From a virus: a DNA stretch of 60,631 nt. A program made the translations under genes and the position numbers. Of this stretch, positions 53,071-60,574 are shown piece after piece (positions within the stretch are counted from its first letter, which is position 1; every line of letters begins with the position of its first letter). The notes below the pieces were generated by a model that was not told where the DNA came from, ran no database searches, and saw nothing but the letters and a program-made list of their open reading frames with translations. The stretch lies in the IMG/VR virus record IMGVR_UViG_3300037189_006948, positions 1-60,631 of that record; one strand, given 5' to 3'.

Positions 53071-53115
53071 TTGACTGGGAGTGCGCTATACTTTTAGCTC
53101 ACTCCCGTCAGTCAA
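53071..53115 (+). promoter_or_regulatory. Inverted repeat with TATACT in its loop
   Basis: TTGACT-GGGAGTG (53071-53083) pairs with CACTCCC (53100-53106) and AGTCAA (53110-53115), giving 13 base pairs with a three-base bulge. The loop contains TATACT (53087-53092), a good -10 box, but the TTGACT arm is only ten bases upstream. It lies in the 80-base gap before the 53131 gene. Could be an operator over a promoter, or a terminator followed by restart. Confidence 0.45.
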
Positions 53116-53130
53116 CTCATCAACAAATCT

Positions 53131-53289
53131 ATGTTCACGTTATTAACCTACAGAGTAGAGGCAGACTATCGTCCCGGGTTGTTTGCAAACATCAAAGCCG
53201 AGTCCTATTGGGACGCTTTGGTTGCCGCTAGCCAGCTCTGGGACATTCCTGTTAGCAAGCTCACCGCCAGCATTGAGTACGTTCTGTGA
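53131..53289 (+). CDS. Small hypothetical protein (52 aa)
   Basis: 52 residues (MFTLLTYRVEADYRPGLFAN, YWDALVAASQLWDIPVSKLT), a strand followed by helices. CA-rich leader without a Shine-Dalgarno sequence. Stop overlaps the next GTG start (GTGA). Confidence 0.6.
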   Translation: MFTLLTYRVEADYRPGLFANIKAESYWDALVAASQLWDIPVSKLTASIEYVL

Positions 53290-53555
53290 AGCGGTACAGA
53301 GTCCTCAGTCGCAATGCCATCATCTGCGACTGGGAGAAGAGAATTCTCAAGGAAGGGATTACTGTCCATGAGTTGGTCTGTAACCGCAGGGAATACATTC
53401 GTATCGGCCCTGCGGTGTTTGAAGTTAAAAAGACGCTATCAAGCCCTTGGATAGTGTCATGTGTGTTCAGGTATTACTGTATACACGTTATTAAACTCAC
53501 AGAAGAGTTCGAGTGTTCTATTGAGCACAAGTCAGCATTTGTACCATATGAATGA
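53286..53555 (+). CDS. Hypothetical protein, GTG start
   Basis: 89 residues starting at the GTG of a GTGA overlap. Beta-rich (KRYRVLSRNAIICDWEKRIL, YIRIGPAVFEVKKT) with an aromatic middle. No family recognised. Overlaps the next gene by eight bases. Confidence 0.55.
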   Translation: MKRYRVLSRNAIICDWEKRILKEGITVHELVCNRREYIRIGPAVFEVKKTLSSPWIVSCVFRYYCIHVIKLTEEFECSIEHKSAFVPYE

Positions 53556-53868
53556 TAGTATAGGAAACCTAACGCTGGCAGTCGCCAGCAAGACACCGAA
53601 ACATGACGAGATTGAAGTGCGATACCTGCCTTCAACCGCTCAACGACAAGACAGAGTCAAGCTGTCCTACAAAGCTAGAGGCAGGAGCGTTACCGTTCCG
53701 TACAGCACGGTAATAGGCAGCTTTGAACAGCAGGCTGTAGCATTGCTGCTGCAAAACGGAGTTTCGGTGGCATCCATGCACACACCGAACGAAGGCCCAA
53801 CTCGGTTGTCGGTGCCGCAGGAAAATCGAGCGATATTGGCGACCTTTTTCAAAATCAAAACCAATTAA
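53548..53868 (+). CDS. Hypothetical protein upstream of methyltransferase
   Basis: 106 residues from the ATG at 53548, beta-rich with a basic patch (QRQDRVKLSYKARGRSVTVP). One base separates its stop from the ATG that opens the overlapping methyltransferase locus. No family recognised. Confidence 0.6.
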   Translation: MNDSIGNLTLAVASKTPKHDEIEVRYLPSTAQRQDRVKLSYKARGRSVTVPYSTVIGSFEQQAVALLLQNGVSVASMHTPNEGPTRLSVPQENRAILATFFKIKTN

Positions 53869-53869
53869 A

Positions 53870-54772
53870 ATGTGGATACTACCAAAATCACTCATATCAG
53901 CCTTTGCACTGGATACGGAGGTATTGACATCGGACTCCGTCGAGTGCTCCCAAATCTGCGCACAGTCGCTTATTCGGAGATCGAAGCCTTCGCCTGCGAA
54001 CTCCTACTTGCGAGAATGGAAGGCGGCCAAATTGATGCGGCTCCGATCTGGAGCGATCTCAAGTCCTTCCCTTGGACAGAGTTTTCTGGAAAAGTGGACA
54101 TCTTGTCTGGCGGATATCCATGCCAGCCCTTTTCTAGCGCAGGGAAACGACTTGGAGCAGAAGACGAGCGGCACCTCTGGCCCTACATCGCAAGCGGAAT
54201 TCGTATTCTCAAGCCCAGAGTCTGCTTCTTTGAAAATGTCGAAGGACACATCAGTCTTGGACTCCGAGAAGTCGTTGCAGAGTTGGAAAGCATTGGTTAC
54301 GAAACGACGTTTGGAATATTCAGCGCGTCTGAATGCGGCGCAAGCCACCAGCGCAAACGAGTGTTTATCCTCGCCTTGGCCAACTCCATCTCAGCGGGAT
54401 TACAAAGGTGCCTGCGCGAGCAGAGTGACGCCAGAGTGGTACAACAGCATGCTGGACGAAGCAGTGATTGTATTTGGCCCTCACGCTGGCCCTCACGCCC
54501 CGGTGAACCCCAGCACTACTGGGAGCCGCCCAGAGTCGTGGGCGACGCCTCAGACTGGAGATTACCGTTCAGCGGAGGGGAATCAAATCCGATGGAAAGA
54601 TCCGAATCGGAGTCAGAATTTAAACGACCAGATGAAGACGCAGATAAGAGGGAAATTAAATGCACGCTGGGTGGAGACATTAATGGGCCTGCCAATCGGC
54701 TGGACTATGCCGAGTTGTGCGTTTCCAGTGACAATCGCACCGACGAATTGCGATTGCTCGGAAACGGAGTAG
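53870..54772 (+). CDS. Overlapping second-frame protein of the methyltransferase locus
   Basis: 300 residues from ATG 53870, whose ATGTG overlaps the GTG start of the C5 methyltransferase, and contained almost entirely within it in another frame. It is not a random shadow: MWILPKSLISAFALDTEVL, SWKALVTKRRLEYSARLNAA, SSPWPTPSQRDYKG, WATPQTGDYR and KLNARWVETLMGLPIGWTMP recall segments of phage proteins associated with C5 methyltransferases. The last is like the C-terminal extensions of some DNA methylases. I recall similar alternate-frame products elsewhere but cannot check. It may cooperate with the methyltransferase in DNA recognition. Confidence 0.6.
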   Translation: MWILPKSLISAFALDTEVLTSDSVECSQICAQSLIRRSKPSPANSYLREWKAAKLMRLRSGAISSPSLGQSFLEKWTSCLADIHASPFLAQGNDLEQKTSGTSGPTSQAEFVFSSPESASLKMSKDTSVLDSEKSLQSWKALVTKRRLEYSARLNAAQATSANECLSSPWPTPSQRDYKGACASRVTPEWYNSMLDEAVIVFGPHAGPHAPVNPSTTGSRPESWATPQTGDYRSAEGNQIRWKDPNRSQNLNDQMKTQIRGKLNARWVETLMGLPIGWTMPSCAFPVTIAPTNCDCSETE

Positions 54773-54831
54773 TGCCAGCAACCGCAGAAAAAGCATTTAG
54801 AACATTAATCAACCAACTCAACCAACCATGA
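53872..54831 (+). CDS. DNA C5-cytosine methyltransferase
   Basis: 319 residues from GTG at 53872, the only start before motif I. Motif I LCTGYGGIDIG (11-21), motif IV GGYPCQPFSSAGKR with catalytic Cys84, motif VI FENVEG with Glu121, motif VIII QRKR near 160 and motif X LLGNGVVPATAEKAF near 295-308 are all present and in order. It would methylate cytosine in phage DNA, probably to evade host restriction. No partner restriction nuclease was seen. The recognition region is short and shares its DNA with the second-frame protein. Confidence 0.9.
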   Translation: MDTTKITHISLCTGYGGIDIGLRRVLPNLRTVAYSEIEAFACELLLARMEGGQIDAAPIWSDLKSFPWTEFSGKVDILSGGYPCQPFSSAGKRLGAEDERHLWPYIASGIRILKPRVCFFENVEGHISLGLREVVAELESIGYETTFGIFSASECGASHQRKRVFILALANSISAGLQRCLREQSDARVVQQHAGRSSDCIWPSRWPSRPGEPQHYWEPPRVVGDASDWRLPFSGGESNPMERSESESEFKRPDEDADKREIKCTLGGDINGPANRLDYAELCVSSDNRTDELRLLGNGVVPATAEKAFRTLINQLNQP

Positions 54832-54893
54832 ACTTCGCAACACTCAACGGGCATCCTGTGTACTGCCCGCCATCCAGAAAAGGCAAACTATGA
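54828..54893 (+). CDS. 21-residue micro-gene coupled on both sides
   Basis: MNFATLNGHPVYCPPSRKGK plus Leu. Its ATG overlaps the methyltransferase stop (ATGA) and its own stop overlaps the next ATG (ATGA). This double coupling in a tight operon suggests a real translated peptide or a re-initiation relay for the next gene. Too short for a family call. Confidence 0.45.
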   Translation: MNFATLNGHPVYCPPSRKGKL

Positions 54894-55237
54894 GCCACCC
54901 AGAGTTTGACTTTAACAAGCCAAGCAAGCCAACGCGCCCGGTTCTGGTACATGATCCTCACGCCAGAGCATCCGACCCAGAGACGAGCCAGCAGGCTGTA
55001 AAGGCCAGCAATTGGGGTCATGTAGCGCAAATAGTACTTGAGACCATCGAGTCGTTTGGGGCTGCGGGATGCACCTCTGCGGACGTTTTGAAAGCACTGC
55101 CTCACATTGGCTACGGCAGTGTCACGCCCATGTACAAGATTCTCCTCAAGAATAACGTGATACAAGACGCCGGAATCACCCGTTTAGCACCGTCAGGGCG
55201 TCAACAACGAGTAATGGTAGCAATGAAATACATATGA
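54890..55237 (+). CDS. Winged-helix DNA-binding-like protein
   Basis: 115 residues. Residues about 35-110 (HVAQIVLETIESFGAAGCTS, ADVLKALPHIGYGSVTPMYK followed by LLKNNVI, SGRQQRVMVAMKYI) have the helix-turn-helix-wing layout of a MarR/wHTH domain. It could regulate early genes. N-terminal 30 residues are disordered. Four-base overlaps with both neighbours. Confidence 0.65.
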   Translation: MSHPEFDFNKPSKPTRPVLVHDPHARASDPETSQQAVKASNWGHVAQIVLETIESFGAAGCTSADVLKALPHIGYGSVTPMYKILLKNNVIQDAGITRLAPSGRQQRVMVAMKYI

Positions 55238-55497
55238 ATACAGAACAAGCATTAGTAGAAGAGCTGGCAAGAGTCACCAAAGAACGAGACGAGGCTCGAG
55301 CTGAAGTACAACGTATCAAATCTCAAGGTGCAGGCTTTTATATTGCGCAGTCACGCCCTGAACCATCACGGCTGGAGATTGCAGCAATGTTATTAGCTGG
55401 GTGGTATGCCAGTCCACAAGAGGGAAGTCCATGTCCGCCATCATGGTGGATTTCAAAAGCAGACGCACTCATTTCAGCAGCAGAGGAGGCAGAATGA
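55234..55497 (+). CDS. Small coiled-coil and Trp-containing protein
   Basis: 87 residues: coiled coil (MNTEQALVEELARVTKERDE) then a LEIAAMLLAGWYASPQEGSP and SWWISKADALISAAEE segment, typical of small phage proteins of unknown function. Overlaps both neighbours by four bases. Confidence 0.6.
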   Translation: MNTEQALVEELARVTKERDEARAEVQRIKSQGAGFYIAQSRPEPSRLEIAAMLLAGWYASPQEGSPCPPSWWISKADALISAAEEAE

Positions 55498-55763
55498 CAG
55501 ATCAAGAAATCAACCAACGCATCGCCAAATTCATCCAAGCCTATCAGCCAGACAACCGAGGCCCGCTCTACAAAACCCCAAATGGCTGGGTGCGAGACTG
55601 CCCGGACTATTGTAACGATCTCAACCTCATGCATGAAGCTGAACAACACATTCTAGACATGTCAGACGGCTACACATTCCTGTTATCCAAAACCAATTGC
55701 GTCACCACTTGGCACGCAACCGCCCGTCAACGCGCACAAGCATTCATTGAACTATTAGGCTAA
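55494..55763 (+). CDS. Small phage protein with ATARQRAQAF ending
   Basis: 89 residues from the ATG at 55494. DGYTFLLSKTNCVTTWHATA then RQRAQAFIEL is the ending of a common small phage protein of unknown function (..W.ATA.QRA.AFL). Stop overlaps the next ATG (TAATG). Confidence 0.65.
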   Translation: MTDQEINQRIAKFIQAYQPDNRGPLYKTPNGWVRDCPDYCNDLNLMHEAEQHILDMSDGYTFLLSKTNCVTTWHATARQRAQAFIELLG

Positions 55764-56158
55764 TGGTACTCAAACCCAAAGACCTTGAATACAAATTCAA
55801 GGAACGCAACAAGACCATAGAAGAATGCGAAGCCGAAATCGCAGCCGGTAAACTCCATCCAGCCGATGCAGAACAACTTTGCGACATCGAACGCTTCGCC
55901 CCTTACCCATTTGACATAGGCGATAACTGCTTCGTCTGCGGCGAAAAGCTAACCTTACCAGCCATCGTCTGGTGCGGTTGTCACCAAGATAACTCAACGC
56001 CACTCAATATCGGCATCCATCCAAACTGCGCACCACAGCTATTCCTTGGCCTAAAGGACGACTGGCATGAGTGGGATTTAACGCTAAACCCAAACGGCAC
56101 AACCTACGACCAATCCAAGCCAAACCCATTCGACGGCAAACCCACTACCAAACGCTAA
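55763..56158 (+). CDS. Cys/His-containing hypothetical protein
   Basis: 131 residues. NCFVCGEKLTL, WCGCHQD and GIHPNCAPQLF give a likely zinc site. Acidic N-terminus, Pro/Asn-rich C-terminus. Last gene before the strong terminator at 56181. Confidence 0.6.
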   Translation: MVLKPKDLEYKFKERNKTIEECEAEIAAGKLHPADAEQLCDIERFAPYPFDIGDNCFVCGEKLTLPAIVWCGCHQDNSTPLNIGIHPNCAPQLFLGLKDDWHEWDLTLNPNGTTYDQSKPNPFDGKPTTKR

Positions 56159-56180
56159 CCGTTACATCATCAATCAGATC

Positions 56181-56217
56181 GCCCCGGACACCGCCACTCA
56201 GCGGGCCGGGGCTTTCT
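56181..56217 (+). terminator. Intrinsic terminator of the replication block
   Basis: GCCCCGG (56181-56187) pairs with CCGGGGC (56206-56212) and CCGC (56191-56194) with GCGG (56201-56204), with loop CACTCA, then TTTCT. Strong GC stem followed by a T-rich tail 23 bases after the last stop codon. Confidence 0.85.
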
Positions 56218-56619
56218 GCACGTTCCTTCCTACCCAGTCGCTTCCCTTGATTGGTTAGGTTGAGCCATCAAACTAGCCAGCACCAACGCCAAATCAAGCG
56301 CATTCCATCGCACCCATCACATCCAGCAAGCAACCATTCAACCAACCAATCATCCATCCAAACCGCTATACCGGCACTCCATCACACGGCATATAATGGC
56401 TGTCTGCAAATAAGGGTACTCAAAACCGTCAAGACAAATCAACAGCAAAAGCCAGAAATCGCTTCATTTTGACATCCAACCCTTCAACGCCGTATCCCAT
56501 ACGTTTGACCTAATGTATAATTATTGTACACTGGTGTTCAAAAGTGCTACACTGCCATAAAGGTTCATAAGAGGAGACGGCCTCACCCTTTTTGGCCTTG
56601 CTACTGTAAATGGCTGATT
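56218..56619 (+). other. Long non-coding region before terminase
   Basis: About 400 bases without a convincing gene. 56230-56390 is rich in CCA/CAA pyrimidine-adenine tracts with very few G. Then TATAAT (56392) and the boxes near 56469-56553 suggest several promoters. A short hairpin (GAGG/CCTC, near 56570-56583) and CCCTTTTT precede the terminase ATG and could attenuate transcription. It is the natural place for the promoter of the packaging and structural block and perhaps for terminase recognition. Confidence 0.6.
56505..56532 (+). promoter_or_regulatory. Sigma70-like promoter upstream of terminase
   Basis: TTGACC (56505-56510), 16-base spacer, TACACT (56527-56532). A second overlapping set is TTGTAC (56524) with an 18-base spacer and TACACT (56548-56553). 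TTGACA (56469) with TATCCC (56493) is a weaker third option. Direction is + strand, towards the terminase genes. Confidence 0.6.
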
Positions 56620-57159
56620 ATGCCCCGCTTATCTAATCGATTACATGAACGCTTCTGCTGGCTGGTCGCTGAAGGACTAGACCGCAAGGCTGCTTACACC
56701 CAGTTGGCTCCACATGCTAACAACCCGGGACAAATCGGCTATCAGTTGTATAAGAAGGCTGAGATCAAAGCCCGGATCGCCGAGATCCAGACCGAGGTCA
56801 ACTGCCGATCGCTGATGGCTATCGACAATAAGCGAGACATCCTTCGGCAGATGATCGAAGGCACTCTGCCTACAAAGGTTGTAAAAAAACCTGACGGCAA
56901 ACTCGAGGCTACCTTTGACCGGCTTGGCGCATTAATGGCCGATGCCAAGCTTGCCGGTGAACTCAGCGACAACGTGTTGCCGGAGACCAGTAGCGACGTT
57001 AAGCTGACCTTCGAGGTATACCATCGCAACCATCCTGCTCCGCCCAAGGAATGGATGGAGGCGGTGATTGTCGCCCCTGAACCGGCTGAGTTGCCGTACA
57101 ATTCTGCACCGTTAGATCAACCCGGCTTAGAGGATGTCCTGAAGCAACAGACAACGTGA
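56620..57159 (+). CDS. terS: Terminase small subunit
   Basis: 179 residues from the ATG at 56620. N-terminal helix-turn-helix (SNRLHERFCWLVAEGLDRKA, YTQLAPHANNPGQIGYQLYK followed by EIKARIAEI) is typical of TerS DNA-binding domains; the middle helices form the oligomer core and the C-terminus is Pro-rich. It recognises phage DNA and stimulates the large subunit encoded shortly downstream. Upstream in-frame extension to 56524 lies over the promoter and is not used here. Confidence 0.8.
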   Translation: MPRLSNRLHERFCWLVAEGLDRKAAYTQLAPHANNPGQIGYQLYKKAEIKARIAEIQTEVNCRSLMAIDNKRDILRQMIEGTLPTKVVKKPDGKLEATFDRLGALMADAKLAGELSDNVLPETSSDVKLTFEVYHRNHPAPPKEWMEAVIVAPEPAELPYNSAPLDQPGLEDVLKQQTT

Positions 57160-57280
57160 TTGCTGTAACGCACTCAACACAAGCAATTTATAGCGAGACA
57201 GCCAATAACTCAATACAACACTTGTCATATAGAATTCGTTTTGCTGATTATCAACCACTTACACAAACACACACAACACT

Positions 57281-57583
57281 ATGGCTACCGAATTCGTTAA
57301 AGGACAAACCTACGGCAACTCAGCAACTCAGTACGGCCTGCGCCCCTACGACATACCAAATGATCAGGCTGCTGCTAGCGAACCGAGCCTGACATGGCTA
57401 TGCTGCTCTGTAACAAAGACCTTTGTTGTCTTTAAGCAGCTCCAGCCTACTGGCAGCGGCGCAACCGCTAACCCCGGCATGCTGCTCGGAACCACTCAGC
57501 GATTGCGGATACGCCGGGACAGCACCGGCAAGTACGTCAGTCCTCTGGGCCGTAAGTACGGCATGGTCATCGTGCGCCCTTAA
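57281..57583 (+). CDS. Hypothetical protein between terminase subunits
   Basis: 100 residues from the ATG at 57281, preceded by a CA-rich leader without a Shine-Dalgarno sequence. Beta-rich with SLTWLCCSVTKTFVVFKQLQ, GKYVSPLGRKYGMVIVRP. No family recognised. The 121-base gap upstream (57160-57280) holds no clear feature. Confidence 0.6.
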   Translation: MATEFVKGQTYGNSATQYGLRPYDIPNDQAAASEPSLTWLCCSVTKTFVVFKQLQPTGSGATANPGMLLGTTQRLRIRRDSTGKYVSPLGRKYGMVIVRP

Positions 57584-57584
57584 T

Positions 57585-57683
57585 ATGCACACCAGCTTCC
57601 TCTGGAGCGACTTTGTCACGCTGGCTTTGCTAGTAGGCTTTGCCATTGCAGTCATCACATGCTTTGACCAGCACCTGCTATGA
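57585..57683 (+). CDS. 32-residue single-pass membrane peptide
   Basis: One base after the previous stop; its TGA overlaps the TerL ATG. Sequence MHTSFLWSDFVTLALLVGFA then IAVITCFDQHLL is one transmembrane helix. Coupled to terL translation. Function unknown. Confidence 0.5.
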   Translation: MHTSFLWSDFVTLALLVGFAIAVITCFDQHLL

Positions 57684-60574
57684 GCGATAACCTGCTGGCA
57701 ACACTCCCCCCGCCGGTGGCCCGGGCTATCCGCATTGCGACGGAGGCCCGGGCACTTGCGGACTCGAGTGAAGAGCGTGGACTGATCCGCTGCGCCGGAT
57801 ACATCGCCAAGGCAGCACTTCAGCACCGAGGCAAGCTGGACATCACCGAGGCAATGGCCGAACGGATCGTCCGCAGCTACGTCCAGCACCTGCTAGATGC
57901 CGACCTGTTCGAGCCTGCGGCCATCTTGCTCTGGGGGCCGGGAGCGTTCGACTGGCGTCCTGAGTCCTGCCGTCGGGTCTGGGAGGGGCTGATGGGCACA
58001 GACAAGCTGCTGGTGCAGGGAGCTGGCAGTATGGGTAAGTGTCTCGCATTAGGCACTCCTGTGATCATGGCTGATGGGTCTGTGCGAGCCGTTGAGACGG
58101 TGCAGGCGGGCGACAGCGTGATGGGGCCAGACAGTAAGCCTAGGCGGGTGCTACGGACTCACTCTGGCATGTCACCTATGTACAAGGTGACGCAGGACAG
58201 AGGCGATGCGTACACAGTGACGGACGACCACATCCTGACGCTGGTATGCTGCGCCGATAAGGTGAACGGAGACGGCAAGACGGTGTCTAGCGGCTACACA
58301 AGGGGCCGAGTGATAGATATGTCTGTGCAGGATTATCTAGCCTCCTCTGAGCAGTTCAAGGAGTACTACAAGGGACTGTTCGCTGGCGTTGAGTTTGAGC
58401 CACAAGAATGCCCGGTTGACCCGTATGTGTTTGGCTTGTGGCTGGGTGATGGGTCTGCCACTGGAGACGCATTAAATCTTACGACTAAGGATGAACCTAT
58501 AGCGCAGGCTTGGACGGCATATTGGGAAGCTAATGGCTACACAGTGCGAGTGGCAACAAAGGCAGGCAACAAGGCATCAACCTATATCGTGCGGAAGCAT
58601 ACGCTGCAAACGATTATGGGCTTTGCATTGCAGGACAAGAGCAAGCAGGTGCCTGAGTGCTACAAGGTGAACAGTAAAGAGGTGCGGCTACAGGTGCTGG
58701 CAGGCTTCATTGACACTGATGGCTATGTGGCTGGGAGTGGCTACGGATTCACTCAGAAGAGCAAGGCCGTGACGGATGGGATTGCGTTTATTGCCCGGAG
58801 CCTTGGCCTTACGGCGACTGTAGCTAAGTGTCGCAAGCAGTGTGTGAACAATGGAGTGTGGGGTGACTACTATCGGGTGCATATAAGCGGTGACTGCACA
58901 GTTATTCCTTCTCGCATTAAGCCAGCTACAAAGCGAGGCAGGCGTGCGTGTCTGGGTCAGAAACTGACGATAGAGCCAGCAGGCGAGCAGGCGTACTATG
59001 GCTTCACGTTGGACGGGGATCACAGGTTCCTGCTTGGAGACTTCACTGTGACGCACAACAGCTACGGGGCAGCGGCATGGTTCTATTTGGACTGGTATCG
59101 TGACCCTGATTGGACATGTATCAAGGTTGTCTCGCTGACGGCTGCTCATGCTACTCGCAACATCTTCGCATCGATCAAGACGTTCCACCGCACTGCACTG
59201 GTACGCCCCGGTGGCATGGACGACGACCTCGCTACGAGCATCCAGAGCACGACAGACAGCAAGCAAGGCATCCATCTCGTCGCCATCCCCAAAGGCGAGT
59301 CAGGCCACGGGAGCCTGCGGGGCTTTCATCCCTCGCCACGATTCGGGCCAGCGCACGCTCGATGGGGCAAGGTCAGCCGGACTCACATCGTACTGGACGA
59401 AGCTGAAGAGGTGCCAGACGGCGTCTGGGCCGGTGTAATGAACTGTCTGACGGCAGCGGACTCCTCGACGCCCGGGCGCATCAAGGTCTTTGCAGCGTCG
59501 AACCCTCGTGACCGCACTAGCCAGTTTGGCCAGCGGTGCGAGCCGAGGTTTGGTTGGGGCAGCATAGACATGGAACTGGACAGGGACTGGACGAGTCGAG
59601 ACGGCTGGCAGGTGATCCGGCTGGACGCAGCGGACTGTGAGAACGTGAAGGAACGCCGGGTGGTGTATCACGGGCTACAGACCTATGAAGGCTTTATGGC
59701 CTACGTCAGTAAGGGCAGGACTGCGGAGGCCAGCACGATGGCCCGAGGCTGGTTCCCCGAGGAAGGGATAGCCATGTCGATCATCACACCGGCAATGATG
59801 GACAACGCTCAGGGCATCGTGCGGTTCGTCGGGCCGGTGGTGCCGCTAGCGAGCTTTGACTTGGCATTGGAAGGCGTTGACCAAGTGCTCTGCTCCTACG
59901 GACGGTTTGGTCTGAGCGACGGTTGGACGGACAGAAGCGGGAAGTTCCACGAGTTCAAACGGCCACGGACAATGTTGCAGCTCGACAGTCAGATGCCGTT
60001 TCCAAAGGCGGCAACGCTGGAGCAGGCGAACGCCATCATTAAGTTTTGCAAGCAGATGAAGATTAGCCCGAGATGGCTGTGCGTGGATCGCACCGGCAAT
60101 GGCGCGGGCATCCACGACGTTTTGTGTTCGACGTTTGGAGCGGATGTTATGGGGCTCAACTATAGCTGGGCTGCGACGGACACGCCGGTGATGGGAGACG
60201 ACAGCCAGAAGGCTAACGAGCTATACAACGGGCTGGTGACAGAGTTGTTGTTTGCGCTGGGCAAGTACCTTGAGTTCGAGTGGCTCAAGATCAGCCCGGG
60301 CTTTCGGAACGACGATCTGGTTAAGCAAGCGATCAGTCGCAGGTACATGCAGAAGGGCAAGGGACTGGTGCGTGTGGAAAGCAAAAAAGACTACATCAAA
60401 AGGACACGGCTGGGGAGCCCTGATGCGCTGGATTCGTTATCAATGCTGGTGCATTTGATGCGGCAGCGGGGCGGTAATGTGGCTACGATGAGTGAGAAGA
60501 AGCCGGAACCCGTGGAAAAGGAGTTGGTCTCTTTGGTGGATTCAAGTACAACCTTTGTGGACTTTACGGAGTAA
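57680..60574 (+). CDS. terL: Terminase large subunit precursor with intein
   Basis: 964 residues. The ATPase Walker A (GAGSMGK...S) is interrupted after Lys120 by a 340-residue intein (121-460). After splicing the protein is 624 residues, normal for TerL. Walker B and catalytic Glu lie in THIVLDEAEEVPDGVW (VLDEAE at 571-576). The nuclease domain shows FDLALEGVDQV, LCVDRTGNGAGIHDVL and SPDALDSLS acidic residues. It powers DNA translocation into the procapsid and cuts the DNA. Removal of the intein is essential because it splits the nucleotide-binding loop. Confidence 0.95.
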   Translation: MSDNLLATLPPPVARAIRIATEARALADSSEERGLIRCAGYIAKAALQHRGKLDITEAMAERIVRSYVQHLLDADLFEPAAILLWGPGAFDWRPESCRRVWEGLMGTDKLLVQGAGSMGKCLALGTPVIMADGSVRAVETVQAGDSVMGPDSKPRRVLRTHSGMSPMYKVTQDRGDAYTVTDDHILTLVCCADKVNGDGKTVSSGYTRGRVIDMSVQDYLASSEQFKEYYKGLFAGVEFEPQECPVDPYVFGLWLGDGSATGDALNLTTKDEPIAQAWTAYWEANGYTVRVATKAGNKASTYIVRKHTLQTIMGFALQDKSKQVPECYKVNSKEVRLQVLAGFIDTDGYVAGSGYGFTQKSKAVTDGIAFIARSLGLTATVAKCRKQCVNNGVWGDYYRVHISGDCTVIPSRIKPATKRGRRACLGQKLTIEPAGEQAYYGFTLDGDHRFLLGDFTVTHNSYGAAAWFYLDWYRDPDWTCIKVVSLTAAHATRNIFASIKTFHRTALVRPGGMDDDLATSIQSTTDSKQGIHLVAIPKGESGHGSLRGFHPSPRFGPAHARWGKVSRTHIVLDEAEEVPDGVWAGVMNCLTAADSSTPGRIKVFAASNPRDRTSQFGQRCEPRFGWGSIDMELDRDWTSRDGWQVIRLDAADCENVKERRVVYHGLQTYEGFMAYVSKGRTAEASTMARGWFPEEGIAMSIITPAMMDNAQGIVRFVGPVVPLASFDLALEGVDQVLCSYGRFGLSDGWTDRSGKFHEFKRPRTMLQLDSQMPFPKAATLEQANAIIKFCKQMKISPRWLCVDRTGNGAGIHDVLCSTFGADVMGLNYSWAATDTPVMGDDSQKANELYNGLVTELLFALGKYLEFEWLKISPGFRNDDLVKQAISRRYMQKGKGLVRVESKKDYIKRTRLGSPDALDSLSMLVHLMRQRGGNVATMSEKKPEPVEKELVSLVDSSTTFVDFTE
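58040..59059 (+). other. Intein with LAGLIDADG homing endonuclease in TerL
   Basis: Residues 121-460 of TerL. The intein starts at Cys121 (CLALGTPVIMADGSVRAVE, block A), has block B (TVTDDHILTL), two LAGLIDADG motifs (YVFGLWLGDG at 249-258 and LAGFIDTDG at 340-348), block F (GFTLDGDHRFLLGDF) and ends VTHN before extein Ser461. All splicing residues are present, so it should be active. The endonuclease would cut intein-free terL alleles, which helps the element spread. Confidence 0.93.

Noticed and set aside
56251-56472. 73-codon + strand frame in the long gap
   Set aside because: Ser/Gln/His/Pro low-complexity product from C/A-rich DNA, no start signal; treated as non-coding.
57156-57392. 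78-codon frame after terminase small subunit
   Set aside because: Overlaps by 112 bases a better-supported gene (57281-57583) with a proper leader; the product has no protein-like features.
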